A stretch of 64,000 bases of DNA from Thiogranum sp963752745 (GCA_963752745.1 CAVWAK010000020.1:101512-165511); one strand, 5' to 3'; shown: positions 1 to 9,155, counted from the stretch's first letter. The notes: generated from the letters alone by a model not told the origin. Translations and numbers: made by a program.

Positions 1-58
1 TATTTTATTCGTAATCTTGACTAAATAACTTGATATCTATCAATTTACACATACAGAT

Positions 59-334
59 ATGAGCAGACATGGATTACCCTGGCATCATTCGATGAAGAAT
101 CAGATCTTGTTGGAAAACTATTATCTGCCCGGTGAACTCAAAGCTGCGCTGCAGACGTTTGCAGACTACTACAACCACGAGCGCTATCACGAGTCACTCA
201 AAAACCTGACGCCGGCAGATGTGTTTTATGGTCGTGGACAGGAAATACTGGATCAACGGGAAAAGATCAAACTGGTCACTTTGGCGATGCGCAGGAAAAT
301 GCACTACGATAATCAGGCAAGACAACTAACCTAG
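59..334 (+). pseudogene. IS3-family transposase (OrfB/integrase), 3' remnant
   Basis: The 91-residue product matches the C-terminal end of the DDE integrase of an IS3-family element. The stretch SMKNQILLENYYLPGEL and the following YYNHERYHESLKNLTPADV carry the catalytic-core glutamate region and the conserved NLTPADV block. The reading frame is closed by a TAA at positions 26-28, so the catalytic Asp residues and the first ORF of the element are missing. The AT-rich 58 bases before it do not read as transposase. It should be inactive, and the ATG shown is only the first in-frame methionine of the fragment. Its right terminal repeat may lie around 360-393. Confidence 0.8.
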
Positions 335-759
335 ATGAGCTAATGTGTCTCTTAAGTCAGGCCGCGATGTGTCCAAAATGGTTCGACGACGTACAGTTCG
401 AGTTTATAGACATCGTTCTCTAGGGTGGACATCATAATTTTAGTTTCATGGGATCGAGTCTTTAGATATGCGAATGAAGCCAACGCAGGTATTGTTGCAT
501 CGGTGTAGACGTTATCAGATATCGATGGATCAGTGCCGCTGACGTTAATTTCATAATAATCACTCAAGGGTTTTTATTCCAGCCAGAACGTGATGAAAAA
601 ATAGATCCTCTAGCAATCTTGTAATGCTGCCTATGCCACTGAATTCATTTGCTAGCGGCGGCCAAACGGTACGCTGAGAAAAGCCGCGCGGCCAGAGCAC
701 CTGGCGCGCCTACCGAGCCGATTGGTGACAGTTCGAAGCTTGGTGTGCTTGCTTAGGGC
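335..759. other. Gene-poor stretch beside the IS remnant
   Basis: This 425-base stretch holds no gene I can support. A 71-codon minus-strand frame (352-567) has no recognisable domain. It runs into the likely right end of the IS (around 360-393, ending in GACGACGTACA, a usual kind of IS3-group terminus), so I treat it as chance. The end of the stretch (650-760) is GC-rich and lies just past the stop of the GGDEF-EAL gene. No clear terminator was seen. Confidence 0.4.
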
Positions 760-2652
760 TCAATCCATTACCCGCTGCGCCGGAGACCCTCCCCAGGGAG
801 ACTCCTGCAACCAGGTATACACCTGACTCACCGCCAGAGGCCGCGCCATGTGATAGCCCTGCCCGATGTCGCAACCGAGTCGTTTGAGCAGTTCCATAAT
901 TACGCCGTTTTCAACGCCCTCGGCCACGACCTTCAGTCCCAGGTTATGGGCGAGATCGATAGTGGAATGCACAATTGTTGCGTCGTCACTGTCCTTCTCC
1001 ATATCGCGGACAAATGACCTATCGATTTTGATCTCTGCTACCGGCAGTTTCTTGAGATAAGCCAGCGAAGAATAGCCTGTGCCGAAGTCATCAATACTGA
1101 ATTTCACGCCCATTTGGCTGATCTCAGTAATCGCTCGGAGCGCCTGCTCCGGGTCACGCATCATCGCGCTTTCCGTAACTTCCAGCGTGATAAGCTCTGG
1201 TGCTAGTTCATATTCTCTGAGAACATTTTCGACTTCGTCGCTGAGCCCTTTATTCAACAAATCGTTTGCGGACAGGTTTATCGATACACTCAGTGGGTAA
1301 CCATCATGCGAGAATCCCGAACATTGTTGCGCTGCATGCCTAAGAACCCATTGACTCAACTGGCCGATCATACCCGTCTCTTCCGCCATGGGGATAAACT
1401 CATCCGGCGGTATGAAGCCGCGCTCTTTATGCATCCACCGCACAAGCGCCTCAAAACCTGTAACAGTACCGCTACCAAGGTCAATCTTAGGCTGATAGTA
1501 CAGTTCAAGCGCATCTTCATTAATAACTTCCCGCAACTCACTCATCAGCGTTAGGCGGGGCGCGCTGAAATGATCTTGTTCTGGCGCATAGACCACGCAA
1601 CCCTCGTGACCTCGTTTGGCTGTGTACATCGCCACATCGGCCCGTTGCAGCAGTGTTTCCGGATTATCACCGTGTTCAGGGAAGTGGGCGATACTCATGC
1701 GCGCACTGACATCCAGAGTAAGGCCGCCCACATAAAAGGGTTTTTCAAATGTCTCTTGCACCCGTTGCGCAACACCCATGGCTGCATCCTTGCTTGAGAG
1801 CATGGGTAGAACAAGCGCAAACTCGTCCCCACCAAGCCTTGCCACTGTTTCCGTGTCAATGGATTCATCCACGCGTGCGACCGTATCTCCACGACGCAGT
1901 CCGGAGCTCAGACGTTCGCCTACGTGCTGCAATAGCATGTCCCCATTTTCATGACCCAAGGTATTATTGATCTCCTGAAAGCGATCCAGATTGATCAGCA
2001 ATACGGCAACGCACTTGTTCGAACGCTCCGCACTATAAATGCACTGTTGCAGTCGATCCTGCAATAACGTTCTGTTTGGCAGCCCGGTTAACGTATCGTG
2101 TAACGCCACATGCCTGGCGCGCTCTTCAACCTGCAAGCGGTTACGCGTCTCCAGCTGCAGCTCGCGGGTTCGCTCTTCTACTGCCTCTTGTAAGCACCTG
2201 TTGTGGTCGTTTAAACGTTCGTGTAGTTGACAGACTTCTGTGATCGTATTTAGACGCGCAATAACTTCGAGGCGGTCGAAAGGTTTGGTGAGAAATTCCT
2301 TGGCCCCACTGGCAAGTGCTCGCAGCTTGGTATCCTGATCATTATCTGCGGTAAGCATGAGCACGGGCAGATAGGCGCTGCTGTCAAGCGCCCCAATCTG
2401 TCCCATGACTGCAAATCCATCCAGGTGCGGCATATTCAGGTCGAGCAACACTGCGTGGGGCCGTATCTGTTGATACAAAACAGCCGCCTGCCGCGAATCC
2501 GTGGTGCTGTGTATATTATTAAAGCCGGCCAACTCGAGAATTTTCTTCAGCAAACCGACACTGTCTGGAGCGTCATCAACGATCAGTATTCTCGCATCCG
2601 GGTCGTGCGCTTTCAGTTTCACAAAATCATCCGCCATGCGCTCAGCTTGCAA
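760..2652 (-). CDS. Response regulator with GGDEF and EAL domains
   Basis: This 630-residue cytoplasmic protein makes and/or degrades cyclic di-GMP under control of an N-terminal receiver. The receiver spans about residues 20-135, with the phosphoacceptor Asp71 in LLDLNMPHLDG and Lys123 in TKPF. A short helical linker (140-180) follows. The GGDEF domain is intact (GGDEF at 274-278). The EAL domain keeps its ion-binding and catalytic motifs (EAL 400-402, DDFGTGYSSL 520-529, EIKID 539-543, VAEGVE 575-580), so phosphodiesterase activity is likely. Between the RxxD-like site (253-256) and GGDEF there is an insert of about 12 residues, which may uncouple product inhibition. It is third in an operon behind a hybrid kinase and a lone receiver. 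Met6 is an alternative start. Confidence 0.92.
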   Translation of the reverse strand: MQAERMADDFVKLKAHDPDARILIVDDAPDSVGLLKKILELAGFNNIHSTTDSRQAAVLYQQIRPHAVLLDLNMPHLDGFAVMGQIGALDSSAYLPVLMLTADNDQDTKLRALASGAKEFLTKPFDRLEVIARLNTITEVCQLHERLNDHNRCLQEAVEERTRELQLETRNRLQVEERARHVALHDTLTGLPNRTLLQDRLQQCIYSAERSNKCVAVLLINLDRFQEINNTLGHENGDMLLQHVGERLSSGLRRGDTVARVDESIDTETVARLGGDEFALVLPMLSSKDAAMGVAQRVQETFEKPFYVGGLTLDVSARMSIAHFPEHGDNPETLLQRADVAMYTAKRGHEGCVVYAPEQDHFSAPRLTLMSELREVINEDALELYYQPKIDLGSGTVTGFEALVRWMHKERGFIPPDEFIPMAEETGMIGQLSQWVLRHAAQQCSGFSHDGYPLSVSINLSANDLLNKGLSDEVENVLREYELAPELITLEVTESAMMRDPEQALRAITEISQMGVKFSIDDFGTGYSSLAYLKKLPVAEIKIDRSFVRDMEKDSDDATIVHSTIDLAHNLGLKVVAEGVENGVIMELLKRLGCDIGQGYHMARPLAVSQVYTWLQESPWGGSPAQRVMD

Positions 2653-2719
2653 TACACCTTATGACCAAGCCGCTTGCCTTGATTTCGTTGCGATGCCTGT
2701 GTTTCTCCTCGCACTCCGG

Positions 2720-3112
2720 TCACGCTGCAGTACCTTCATCCACGAATTTATCGACGAGCATCTGAAACTTACTGATGGAAAACGGTTTGACTATAAATCC
2801 TCTGGCGCCGCGTTCTATCGCCACTTGAACATTCTCGAACGTACTATGGGCGCTTACCATAACGACGAAGGCATCAGGCCTACCTGCTAATATTTCTTCA
2901 AGAGCATCGAGTCCATTTTTGTCTGGCATATCGATATCCAGGAAGGTAATGTCCGGCTTCTGCTTTCCGTGCCTGTGTACGGCTTGCATGCCCTCAGCAA
3001 CTTCTCCTATTACTTCGCATCCAATATTGGTCACAGCGGTACGAATCCAACTGCGGATGATGGGTTCGTCATCGACTATCAACACCGTTGGATTATTTGA
3101 CCGCGTGCTCAT
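2720..3112 (-). CDS. Single-domain response regulator (CheY-like)
   Basis: The 130-residue protein is a receiver domain and nothing else. It has the acidic pair Asp14-Asp15, phosphoacceptor Asp59 (FLDIDMPDKNG), Ser88 at the switch position and Lys109 in VKPF, so it should be phosphorylated normally. It lies 31 bases behind the hybrid kinase and 67 bases before the GGDEF-EAL regulator. The likely phosphorelay runs from the kinase HPt domain to this protein and/or to the receiver of the c-di-GMP enzyme. With no output domain, it probably acts by protein contact or as a phosphate sink. Which receiver is the main target cannot be told from sequence. Confidence 0.9.
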   Translation of the reverse strand: MSTRSNNPTVLIVDDEPIIRSWIRTAVTNIGCEVIGEVAEGMQAVHRHGKQKPDITFLDIDMPDKNGLDALEEILAGRPDAFVVMVSAHSTFENVQVAIERGARGFIVKPFSISKFQMLVDKFVDEGTAA

Positions 3113-3143
3113 CTACAATAACTCATAATCGACGTTGTGAAAT

Positions 3144-5312
3144 TCATGCATGTTCCTGCATTGACGCTAGTTGCTTGAACTGGATTGTCGCCTGCTCACA
3201 CAATGCATTCAATGCCGTCAAATTCCCATTCAACGACGCATACTCTTCCTGTTTGACTTGCTTTTCTATTACGGCTGCTTGCTCAGTTATGTCAGGGAAT
3301 CCGAAACTTCCCGCGATGCCCTTGAGTTTGTGCGCAAGGCTCGCGAGTTCTTGCCAGTCTGCCTGATCGCAGGACTCGCGCATTGACTGGACTCGACCCG
3401 GAAGATCCTCGATGAAGGTTGTAGCGAGTTCCAACAGATCGGGATCATATTCGACCGCCGGTTTTGCAGTGTTGCGTGCCTGTGGCTCTGTCGCTCCGGG
3501 TAGGTAACGAGCGAGCGCTTCATAGAAGGGCCCTGTTTCAATGGGTTTGCTCAGGAAGGCGTCGCAGCCGGCGCGGCTACAGCGCTCACGATCCTCCTTC
3601 ATCGCATTTGCGGTGAGTGCCACGATCGGCCCGGTGTAGCCGGCTTTACGCAGCCATTGCGTTGCTTCGATACCATCCATGACAGGCATCTGCATATCCA
3701 TCAATACCAGTTGAAAGTCGCCCGCCAGCGCCTTTTCGACGGCTTCCTGTCCGTTGCTCGCACAATCGACTTCCGCGCCCGCCTTACTGATGTACATAGT
3801 GATGAGACGCTGGTTATCAGGGCTGTCTTCGGCCAACAACACCCGCCCCCCCACTCTGCCCACCGGCACGGGTGCACTTGACACTTCGCAAACGCCTTTG
3901 GCCGCCGCAACTGTGCCGCTGGTCAGGCTCACGGTATCGATTGGACCTGTAGCAATCGCTACATCTATTCGCGTTCCTACGTCTTGCAGGCTTTGCAACT
4001 TAATCGATCCACCGAGCTTCTCGGTCAGCTGCTTTGAGATAAATAAGCCCAGACCGGTTCCACCAAAGCGGCGGGTGGTTGAGGCATCCGCTTGCGAAAA
4101 CGGCGTGAACATTCTGTGTTGCTGCTCCGGCGTCATCCCGATCCCGGTGTCTATCACTGAAAAACAGAGTTCCTGATCCGCAGGCATGTACTTGACACAT
4201 ACACGCACACTGCCCTTTTCGGTAAACTTGACCGCGTTACCACACAAGTTGAGAAGAATCTGCTTAAGCCGTGTCGGGTCGGTTACGATTCGTTCCGGCA
4301 GCGGGTACTCATGCTCTATCTCAAAGGAAAGCCCTTTTTCCCGTGCCTGCATACCGATCACTGACTCGATATCTACCAGAATCGGAAGTATCGCCGTTTC
4401 AAAACACTCAACTTCGAGGCGGTTGGACTCAATTTTAGACAAATCGAGGATTTCGTTGATAACGTGCAGCAAATGCCTGCCATTGCTAATGATCGTGTGC
4501 GTCGCGCCAGCGCGTTCCGTTTCAGGCATGTCACTGTCGAGCGACGCCTCTGCAAAGCCGATTATAGCGGTCAAGGGGGTGCGGATTTCATGGCTCATAT
4601 TGGCTAGGAACTGCGACTTGAGCTGATTGGCGTTAACCTCTGCCGATTTCGCTTTAACCAGCATATGTTCTGTGTTGAATGTTTTTCGAACAACGAAAAC
4701 CGCCGTAACGATACCCAGAAACAGCGTCGTTATGCCCAGTGTGCCGACCAGCAGGTAGGCTGTACGATTATAGGATCCGATGTCAGATAGCTCAACCTGG
4801 ACTTTCTCACGGCTACTGGCAAGCAGTGTGGTCAACTCGCCGAGCACCTGATCCTGTTTCGGAATTACTTCATCGTGCAATCGTTTATTGGCGGAGTCAA
4901 TCCGGCCATCCAGTATCATTCTCGCTACTTCGTCTTGTGCAAGGGAGTTTTCAGCGACATGTGGCTGAATACTGCGCCACACCTCGTGGTAACTGGCATT
5001 CAGATTCATGGAGAGCAACATGTCGCGCGCCGCGACAAATTCCGCAGCCTTTTCGCTGAACAGCATGTTTTGTTCGTCAAGCTCGAATGGATCGTTGATC
5101 AGTATCATACGATGCAGCACCAGTGCCCGCTTGTGCGCGGAATCGCGCATGGTCAGCAGTAGTTCCGTCGCCTTTTGCTGATTCACAACGGTATGTAAGT
5201 GCTGGTTGTTTCCATCGATGGTGATGACCCACACGCCCATCAGTAAAAGCAGTAAAAACAACATGGCGCTGAAGCCAGCAGCGATCACCAGTTTCGAGCT
5301 GTACTTGTTCAT
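3144..5312 (-). CDS. Hybrid sensor histidine kinase with receiver and HPt domains
   Basis: This 722-residue inner-membrane kinase starts with a membrane helix (8-30). A mostly helical periplasmic sensor region (about 31-182), like the four-helix-bundle sensors of chemoreceptors, and a second helix (184-207) follow. The dimerisation domain carries His240 in SHEIRTPL. The ATPase domain has the N box (CGNAVKF, 356-362), DTGIGM (387-392) and the G box FGGTGLGL. A receiver with Asp538 (LMDMQMPVMDG) and a C-terminal HPt domain with His660 (AHKLKG) complete a full His-Asp-His relay. It heads the operon with the lone receiver and the receiver-GGDEF-EAL protein. The signal sensed is unknown. Confidence 0.93.
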   Translation of the reverse strand: MNKYSSKLVIAAGFSAMLFLLLLLMGVWVITIDGNNQHLHTVVNQQKATELLLTMRDSAHKRALVLHRMILINDPFELDEQNMLFSEKAAEFVAARDMLLSMNLNASYHEVWRSIQPHVAENSLAQDEVARMILDGRIDSANKRLHDEVIPKQDQVLGELTTLLASSREKVQVELSDIGSYNRTAYLLVGTLGITTLFLGIVTAVFVVRKTFNTEHMLVKAKSAEVNANQLKSQFLANMSHEIRTPLTAIIGFAEASLDSDMPETERAGATHTIISNGRHLLHVINEILDLSKIESNRLEVECFETAILPILVDIESVIGMQAREKGLSFEIEHEYPLPERIVTDPTRLKQILLNLCGNAVKFTEKGSVRVCVKYMPADQELCFSVIDTGIGMTPEQQHRMFTPFSQADASTTRRFGGTGLGLFISKQLTEKLGGSIKLQSLQDVGTRIDVAIATGPIDTVSLTSGTVAAAKGVCEVSSAPVPVGRVGGRVLLAEDSPDNQRLITMYISKAGAEVDCASNGQEAVEKALAGDFQLVLMDMQMPVMDGIEATQWLRKAGYTGPIVALTANAMKEDRERCSRAGCDAFLSKPIETGPFYEALARYLPGATEPQARNTAKPAVEYDPDLLELATTFIEDLPGRVQSMRESCDQADWQELASLAHKLKGIAGSFGFPDITEQAAVIEKQVKQEEYASLNGNLTALNALCEQATIQFKQLASMQEHA

Positions 5313-5585
5313 TTTCTAGTTACACTAATGCGCATCTTAATCACATCGAAATACCAGCAAGCATCCTTCGCATGTTCTGTTAGCTGCAGTGCTGTTTATG
5401 AAGGTATTTGCAGGAGTATGCATTTACAGTAACCAGCCGCAGACAGGCACAAAAATTCCTGGTCAGTTTGTCGACCACCATAAGGAATACTTAACACGTC
5501 GGCCCGCCTGTAGTTACAGGGCTTGAAGCTATCGAACGCGCCCCGGAGGCTGTGCTGAACTTGATGCTCGCGGCGGTTGGGCTCC

Positions 5586-6122
5586 TCATGACCACTTGCC
5601 GTGTTCCGGGCCCATTGATGCCAGCACACTGTTTGAGTTGCTTATCAATTCTCTTTGTAGCTCGCTGGCGGAACCCGCGATATTTGATACACGTGTAATT
5701 AGTTCAATGGCGGAAGCCGCTTGCTCCGGCGTGAAATTTTGCAAGCTGGGTGCCATCACTTTTTGCAAATGACCCTGGACTTCTTCTCCCTTGCCTAGCA
5801 GATGGCTACTGGAGATGAGCAGTCCTGCTGCATCATTCTTTGACAGATGAAATTCTTCTGAAAATATGCTCAGAATTTCTGCTTTTTCCTCTGCACTCAT
5901 GTCACCATCCGCTTTAGCAGCAGCCGTGATTAATAGTGCAGTGGCTTCTAATGGGCTGTCTATTTTATATATTGGGTTGGCGTCATAGTGCTTTTTCCAG
6001 CGACGGCGTCTTTGCCAAAGAAACGGGTTAAGCCCGCCGAGATCGATCCCCATTTCTGCCAAACGGTGTAGAAGCCATAAGATCGTTACCAAACTGCCGA
6101 GCGCGCCGATAATTACATGCAT
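5586..6122 (-). CDS. TerB-like domain protein with N-terminal membrane helix
   Basis: The 178-residue protein begins with a hydrophobic helix (residues 3-20) followed by an Arg/Lys patch (QRRRRWKK), giving a membrane anchor with the rest probably cytoplasmic. Residues about 56-165 resemble the TerB/tellurite-resistance helical domain: PLEATALLITAAAKADGDMS matches the acidic metal-binding entry helix of that fold, followed by a regular series of amphipathic helices. TerB-type domains are common in proteins unrelated to tellurite, so the physiological role is open. It appears to be transcribed alone; 283 bases upstream have no gene. That gap includes a TATAAT on the minus strand (6247-6252) without a good -35 element. 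Confidence 0.65.
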   Translation of the reverse strand: MHVIIGALGSLVTILWLLHRLAEMGIDLGGLNPFLWQRRRRWKKHYDANPIYKIDSPLEATALLITAAAKADGDMSAEEKAEILSIFSEEFHLSKNDAAGLLISSSHLLGKGEEVQGHLQKVMAPSLQNFTPEQAASAIELITRVSNIAGSASELQRELISNSNSVLASMGPEHGKWS

Positions 6123-6405
6123 TTTCGTTAACCCCTTTTGTCACTGGTTCGCTTTAGTGGCAATAATGTTTTTAAACGGACCAGTGAGTCCCCGCACCAT
6201 GGTTATAGAATGGCTTAAGAGAGTTACATAACTACCTGTAATGTATATTATAAATGTCGTTAGGTTAGGAATATGCTAACTATAGAAGTACATACAGGTT
6301 TGTTCTATGTCGGCAAGTGCGGCGATTGAGTTGAATCTTCCAGTACTTGAATGAACAACTCATTTGTCACCGAACTCATGCATCCGGTGTGTTTCGAGGT
6401 GGTTG

Positions 6406-7590
6406 CTAAAATTCGGTTTCCAGGTAAACCAGCTGAGTTCCGTTAGCGCCTTTTTGAATCCAGGTGGCATGGAACCGGCCATCAGGTGAGTATGCAATCG
6501 CAGGGCTTTGTGGTTCAGCGTCGTCACTTTGGAAATCCTTGTCCTGGCTCCAGCTTAAACCCGCAAGATGTGACATCCACAGGGCATTCTTTTCTTCCCT
6601 CTTGTCCATCCATAGAACCGATAGCTGCTTGTTACCATCGGAAGCAATGGCCGGCGTCCACGCCGGAACAATGTCACCCCATTCATCAGACACCTTGTAG
6701 TTGTCACCCCAGGTCAAACCGCCATTGTGACTGAACGCGGAATACACCTTGTAACCGGAACGACTGGCGCGTTTATCCAGCCAAACAACTACCAACCGAT
6801 CTTTGGGGCCATTGGAAAGAACATTGCTCACGGCCGAAGACCCACTACCCCATTCGTGCGATTTCTTGATGAGTTCGTTGATCTGAACGGTGTCAGACAA
6901 TGACTGTAGCGTTTTACCTGAAGTGGCATACAAGAGGTTCGTTCCACTACTGCGGTCATGCCAGGTAACCACAATGCGTCCCTTGTTCAACGCGATGCCC
7001 GGGTTGGTCTGAAAGCGGAAGCTCTCGACCGGAGCAACCGGTACGCTATTTTCAGCTTCCCAACGGCCCTTGTTGGGTTTTACCTGTGTTGCATAGACAA
7101 CGGATTTATTGCTGTTCGCGGCACTATAGGCAATCAGGGCTGAATTATCGCCACAGCCGATGCTCAGCTCATTGACATTGGTTGATTCTGCGAGTGGCAG
7201 CGCGTTGCCTGGCTGGCCGTTGTCGGCAAGCATCATGACCTTGATGCTCCCCTCTTCAATCCATGACAGGTAGAACAGGTCGCCACAGTAGGCAATCACC
7301 GGGCTGTACGCATCACCTTTGCTGAGCGGTGTCGGCGTGTTGAAGCCGGGCTCCCCTGCACGCTTGAATGCTGCAAAAACGGTGGCCTTACCGTTTCTGA
7401 TTTGTTCCCAAACCACTCCGACCTGGTTGTTTGAGGCTGCAATGTTCTTTCGGCCGGAAGACGCCAGTTGAATAAATACCGATTTATCTTCCGTATGTGT
7501 AACAGTAACGGGGGCATTTCCAGCTACGCAAACACTGGACAGCAACAGGATGCTCGACAGCACCATCTGGAAGAAGTATTGGCGGCGCAT
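6406..7590 (-). CDS. Secreted BNR-repeat (sialidase-like fold) protein
   Basis: The 394-residue product has a signal peptide (residues 1-25, cleavage near VCVAGNA) and the repeated short beta-strand pattern of a six-bladed propeller. One clear Asp-box is visible at 287-294 (SHNGGLTW), and several degenerate repeats have the form VVVWLDKR, VVTWHDRS and SVLWMDKR. I do not see the arginine triad and Tyr/Glu pair needed to call a true sialidase, so enzyme activity is doubtful; it may bind glycan or protein. Its start codon shares one base with the stop codon of the upstream thioredoxin-like gene (TAATG), so the two are translationally coupled and probably act together in the periplasm. Confidence 0.7.
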   Translation of the reverse strand: MRRQYFFQMVLSSILLLSSVCVAGNAPVTVTHTEDKSVFIQLASSGRKNIAASNNQVGVVWEQIRNGKATVFAAFKRAGEPGFNTPTPLSKGDAYSPVIAYCGDLFYLSWIEEGSIKVMMLADNGQPGNALPLAESTNVNELSIGCGDNSALIAYSAANSNKSVVYATQVKPNKGRWEAENSVPVAPVESFRFQTNPGIALNKGRIVVTWHDRSSGTNLLYATSGKTLQSLSDTVQINELIKKSHEWGSGSSAVSNVLSNGPKDRLVVVWLDKRASRSGYKVYSAFSHNGGLTWGDNYKVSDEWGDIVPAWTPAIASDGNKQLSVLWMDKREEKNALWMSHLAGLSWSQDKDFQSDDAEPQSPAIAYSPDGRFHATWIQKGANGTQLVYLETEF

Positions 7591-8111
7591 TAGTGCGTGC
7601 GCTTGAAGTCTTTAAAACTGACGTTGGCGTAATTGCCACCCTGAATGTAGCGATCCATCTCTAACAGTTGCCTGGCATCCTGGAAACCATAGACCTTGAG
7701 TATTTCTTTGCCATCGGGTTCCAGGAAGAAGAATACCGGTGTACCGAGAGTATTCATGCGTTCACCGAGCTGCATTTCTGTGATGCGTTCGCCGCTGGGC
7801 AAAACCAGTCGATCCATACTCTCTGAATTGGCGTAAACCAGCACATAGTTTTCTGAATAGGCTTTCTTGACGGCAGCATCGGAAAAGCTTTCTTTGTTGG
7901 TCTTGTCGCAGAAGCCGCAGCCATAGCGGCCGAAATACAGGAAAACCGGACGGTTTTGGTCTGTTGCCCGCCCGAGCCCTTCATCGTAGCGGAGAAAGCT
8001 GTATCCGCCAGGTGGCTCTGCAGCGGCGGGAAACGCCACCACCAACATCTGTACAAGAACGAGCAGCGAGAGACCTGCTTTCGATAATCTGCCAGAGCAC
8101 TCCATTCTCAA
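7590..8111 (-). CDS. Periplasmic thioredoxin-like protein (CGFC)
   Basis: The 173-residue protein has a signal peptide (hydrophobic 13-30, cleavage after AAA) and a thioredoxin-fold domain with active-site Cys65-Gly-Phe-Cys68. The presumed cis-proline is in LGTPVFFFLEPDG. Between them is the helix and strand order of the SoxW/DsbD-C-like group (VKKAYSENYVLVYANSE). Exported proteins of this kind reduce or isomerise disulfides or hold substrates. The partner is probably the overlapping BNR protein, which has few cysteines; the physiological substrate is not evident. Met3 is an alternative start. A short intergenic stretch separates it from the divergent SseB-like gene. Confidence 0.78.
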   Translation of the reverse strand: MRMECSGRLSKAGLSLLVLVQMLVVAFPAAAEPPGGYSFLRYDEGLGRATDQNRPVFLYFGRYGCGFCDKTNKESFSDAAVKKAYSENYVLVYANSESMDRLVLPSGERITEMQLGERMNTLGTPVFFFLEPDGKEILKVYGFQDARQLLEMDRYIQGGNYANVSFKDFKRTH

Positions 8112-8304
8112 CTCCGTAATGCCAAGTTACTGTTTGTTAGATCTAACAGCCAATTGCCTGAGTTTAAACAGAAACATTTGCAAAAGAAACTGGTGGCGGG
8201 ATTATCGGGGTATCCAGGTGATGGCATTTTACTGCTTCTCAGTTTGCTCCTATGCACGGTATAGTTCGCGGTTTCACCCCCTACATGGCCTTCAGGATTT
8301 AAAC

Positions 8305-8742
8305 ATGGACACTGAATTCACCGCTCATAATGAACTGGAGAAAAAACTTGTCTCAGCCCAGCAGGGACAGATGGATAGCTCTGCTTTTGTGAGCGAGCTT
8401 ATTGCTGCACAGGTGTTTATGCCTGTACAGGACGAGCCCAGCGAGATTCAGGGGTTTCAGCGGTCCAGCAAGGCCAATCCACTGACACTGGAGTCGGAAG
8501 ATGGCCAGAATGTTCTGGTGCTGTTCACCAGCCCGGAACGTGCCAAACCCTTTCTGGTCGATTTTCCAGACTATCAGGGTGGATTACTGACCGAGTTCAG
8601 CTGGATTCTGGAACGGATTGGCAGCGGTATCGCCATTGCCCTGAATCCGGGTATGGAGGTGGGTATTGATTTCGATGCCGAGATGGTCGAGCAGATGATT
8701 CATGCACATAAAGCCGCCAATCCAGGCGTACCAGCCTCCTGA
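8305..8742 (+). CDS. SseB-family protein
   Basis: The 145-residue cytoplasmic protein has the SseB N-terminal domain pattern: an initial helix (LEKKLVSAQQG), a strand with VFMPV, then LVLFTSPERAKPFL and a closing ALNPGMEVGIDFDAEMVEQM. A longer frame exists upstream (from 8119), but the conserved domain begins at the ATG at 8305 and the upstream residues look non-coding. SseB-type proteins are widespread and poorly understood; in enterobacteria the name comes from an enhancer of serine sensitivity. There is no link to its neighbours beyond position: it is flanked by two oppositely oriented genes and is probably transcribed alone. Confidence 0.72.
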   Translation: MDTEFTAHNELEKKLVSAQQGQMDSSAFVSELIAAQVFMPVQDEPSEIQGFQRSSKANPLTLESEDGQNVLVLFTSPERAKPFLVDFPDYQGGLLTEFSWILERIGSGIAIALNPGMEVGIDFDAEMVEQMIHAHKAANPGVPAS

Positions 8743-8768
8743 ATCAGTTTCTCCAGGTCCACGCGTGA

Positions 8769-9155
8769 TCAGCCTGTGCTGCTGTTCAACGCCGCGACAC
8801 AGGCCGCAAGTTCGTGCTCGGGAATCGGAAATGTAAAGGTCTGATGAAACTCGTGAATGGCCAGTAAGCGCGCGAACTGATGCGCATACTCTTGTTCGTA
8901 AAAAACGATGACCCGGGTGTCCGGCAGGCGCTCCACTACGGACATCATTGATTCCAGAGAGCTGGTTCGGTCGCGAAAATCGGACTGAAAATTAAACTCT
9001 GCGACGATGACCTGCGGCGTTCGCTTTCTGATGGTGCTCATTGCCTTGCGCATCCGGTTTTCCACCAGTACTTCGTATCCCGCCTGCTGGTACAGCGGGG
9101 TAAAGTTCGGATAGCCGCCGATCTCTGCTACTGACATTAACAGGGGTTTTTGCAT
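8769..9155 (-). CDS. Degenerate receiver-like protein
   Basis: The 128-residue protein has the length and alternating strand/helix layout of a response-regulator receiver (PQVIVAEF, DTRVIVFYEQ, FTFPIPEHELAACVAAL), but the acidic pocket is gone. The position of the phosphoacceptor reads AEFNF, and the conserved lysine near the end is replaced by FPIP. It therefore should not be phosphorylated and would act, if at all, as a pseudo-receiver or a protein-contact domain. I chose the ATG at 9155 because the eight residues before it (MRFLYTRT) precede the first strand and are out of family. It converges with the SseB-like gene. The family assignment is from pattern only. Confidence 0.5.
   Translation of the reverse strand: MQKPLLMSVAEIGGYPNFTPLYQQAGYEVLVENRMRKAMSTIRKRTPQVIVAEFNFQSDFRDRTSSLESMMSVVERLPDTRVIVFYEQEYAHQFARLLAIHEFHQTFTFPIPEHELAACVAALNSSTG

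Noticed and set aside
352..567. Minus-strand frame of 71 codons
   Set aside because: It has no recognisable domain and overlaps the likely IS right end, so it is probably chance.
641..742. Several restriction-site-like words (GAATTC, GCTAGC, GGCGCGCC, AAGCTT) close together, which might suggest cloning-vector sequence
   Set aside because: They are not arranged as a polylinker, the flanking DNA runs on into a normal gene, and single six-base sites are expected by chance.
5396..5629. Minus-strand 77-codon frame before the kinase operon
   Set aside because: It overlaps the end of the TerB-like gene and has no family-like pattern or ribosome site.
6247..6280. TATAAT on the minus strand and a GTTAG-N7-CTAAC repeat before the TerB-like gene
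   Set aside because: There is no acceptable -35 element and the repeat is too short to separate from chance in AT-rich DNA.
7754..8056. Minus-strand frame overlapping the thioredoxin-like gene
   Set aside because: It is out of frame with the clear CGFC domain and has no homology.
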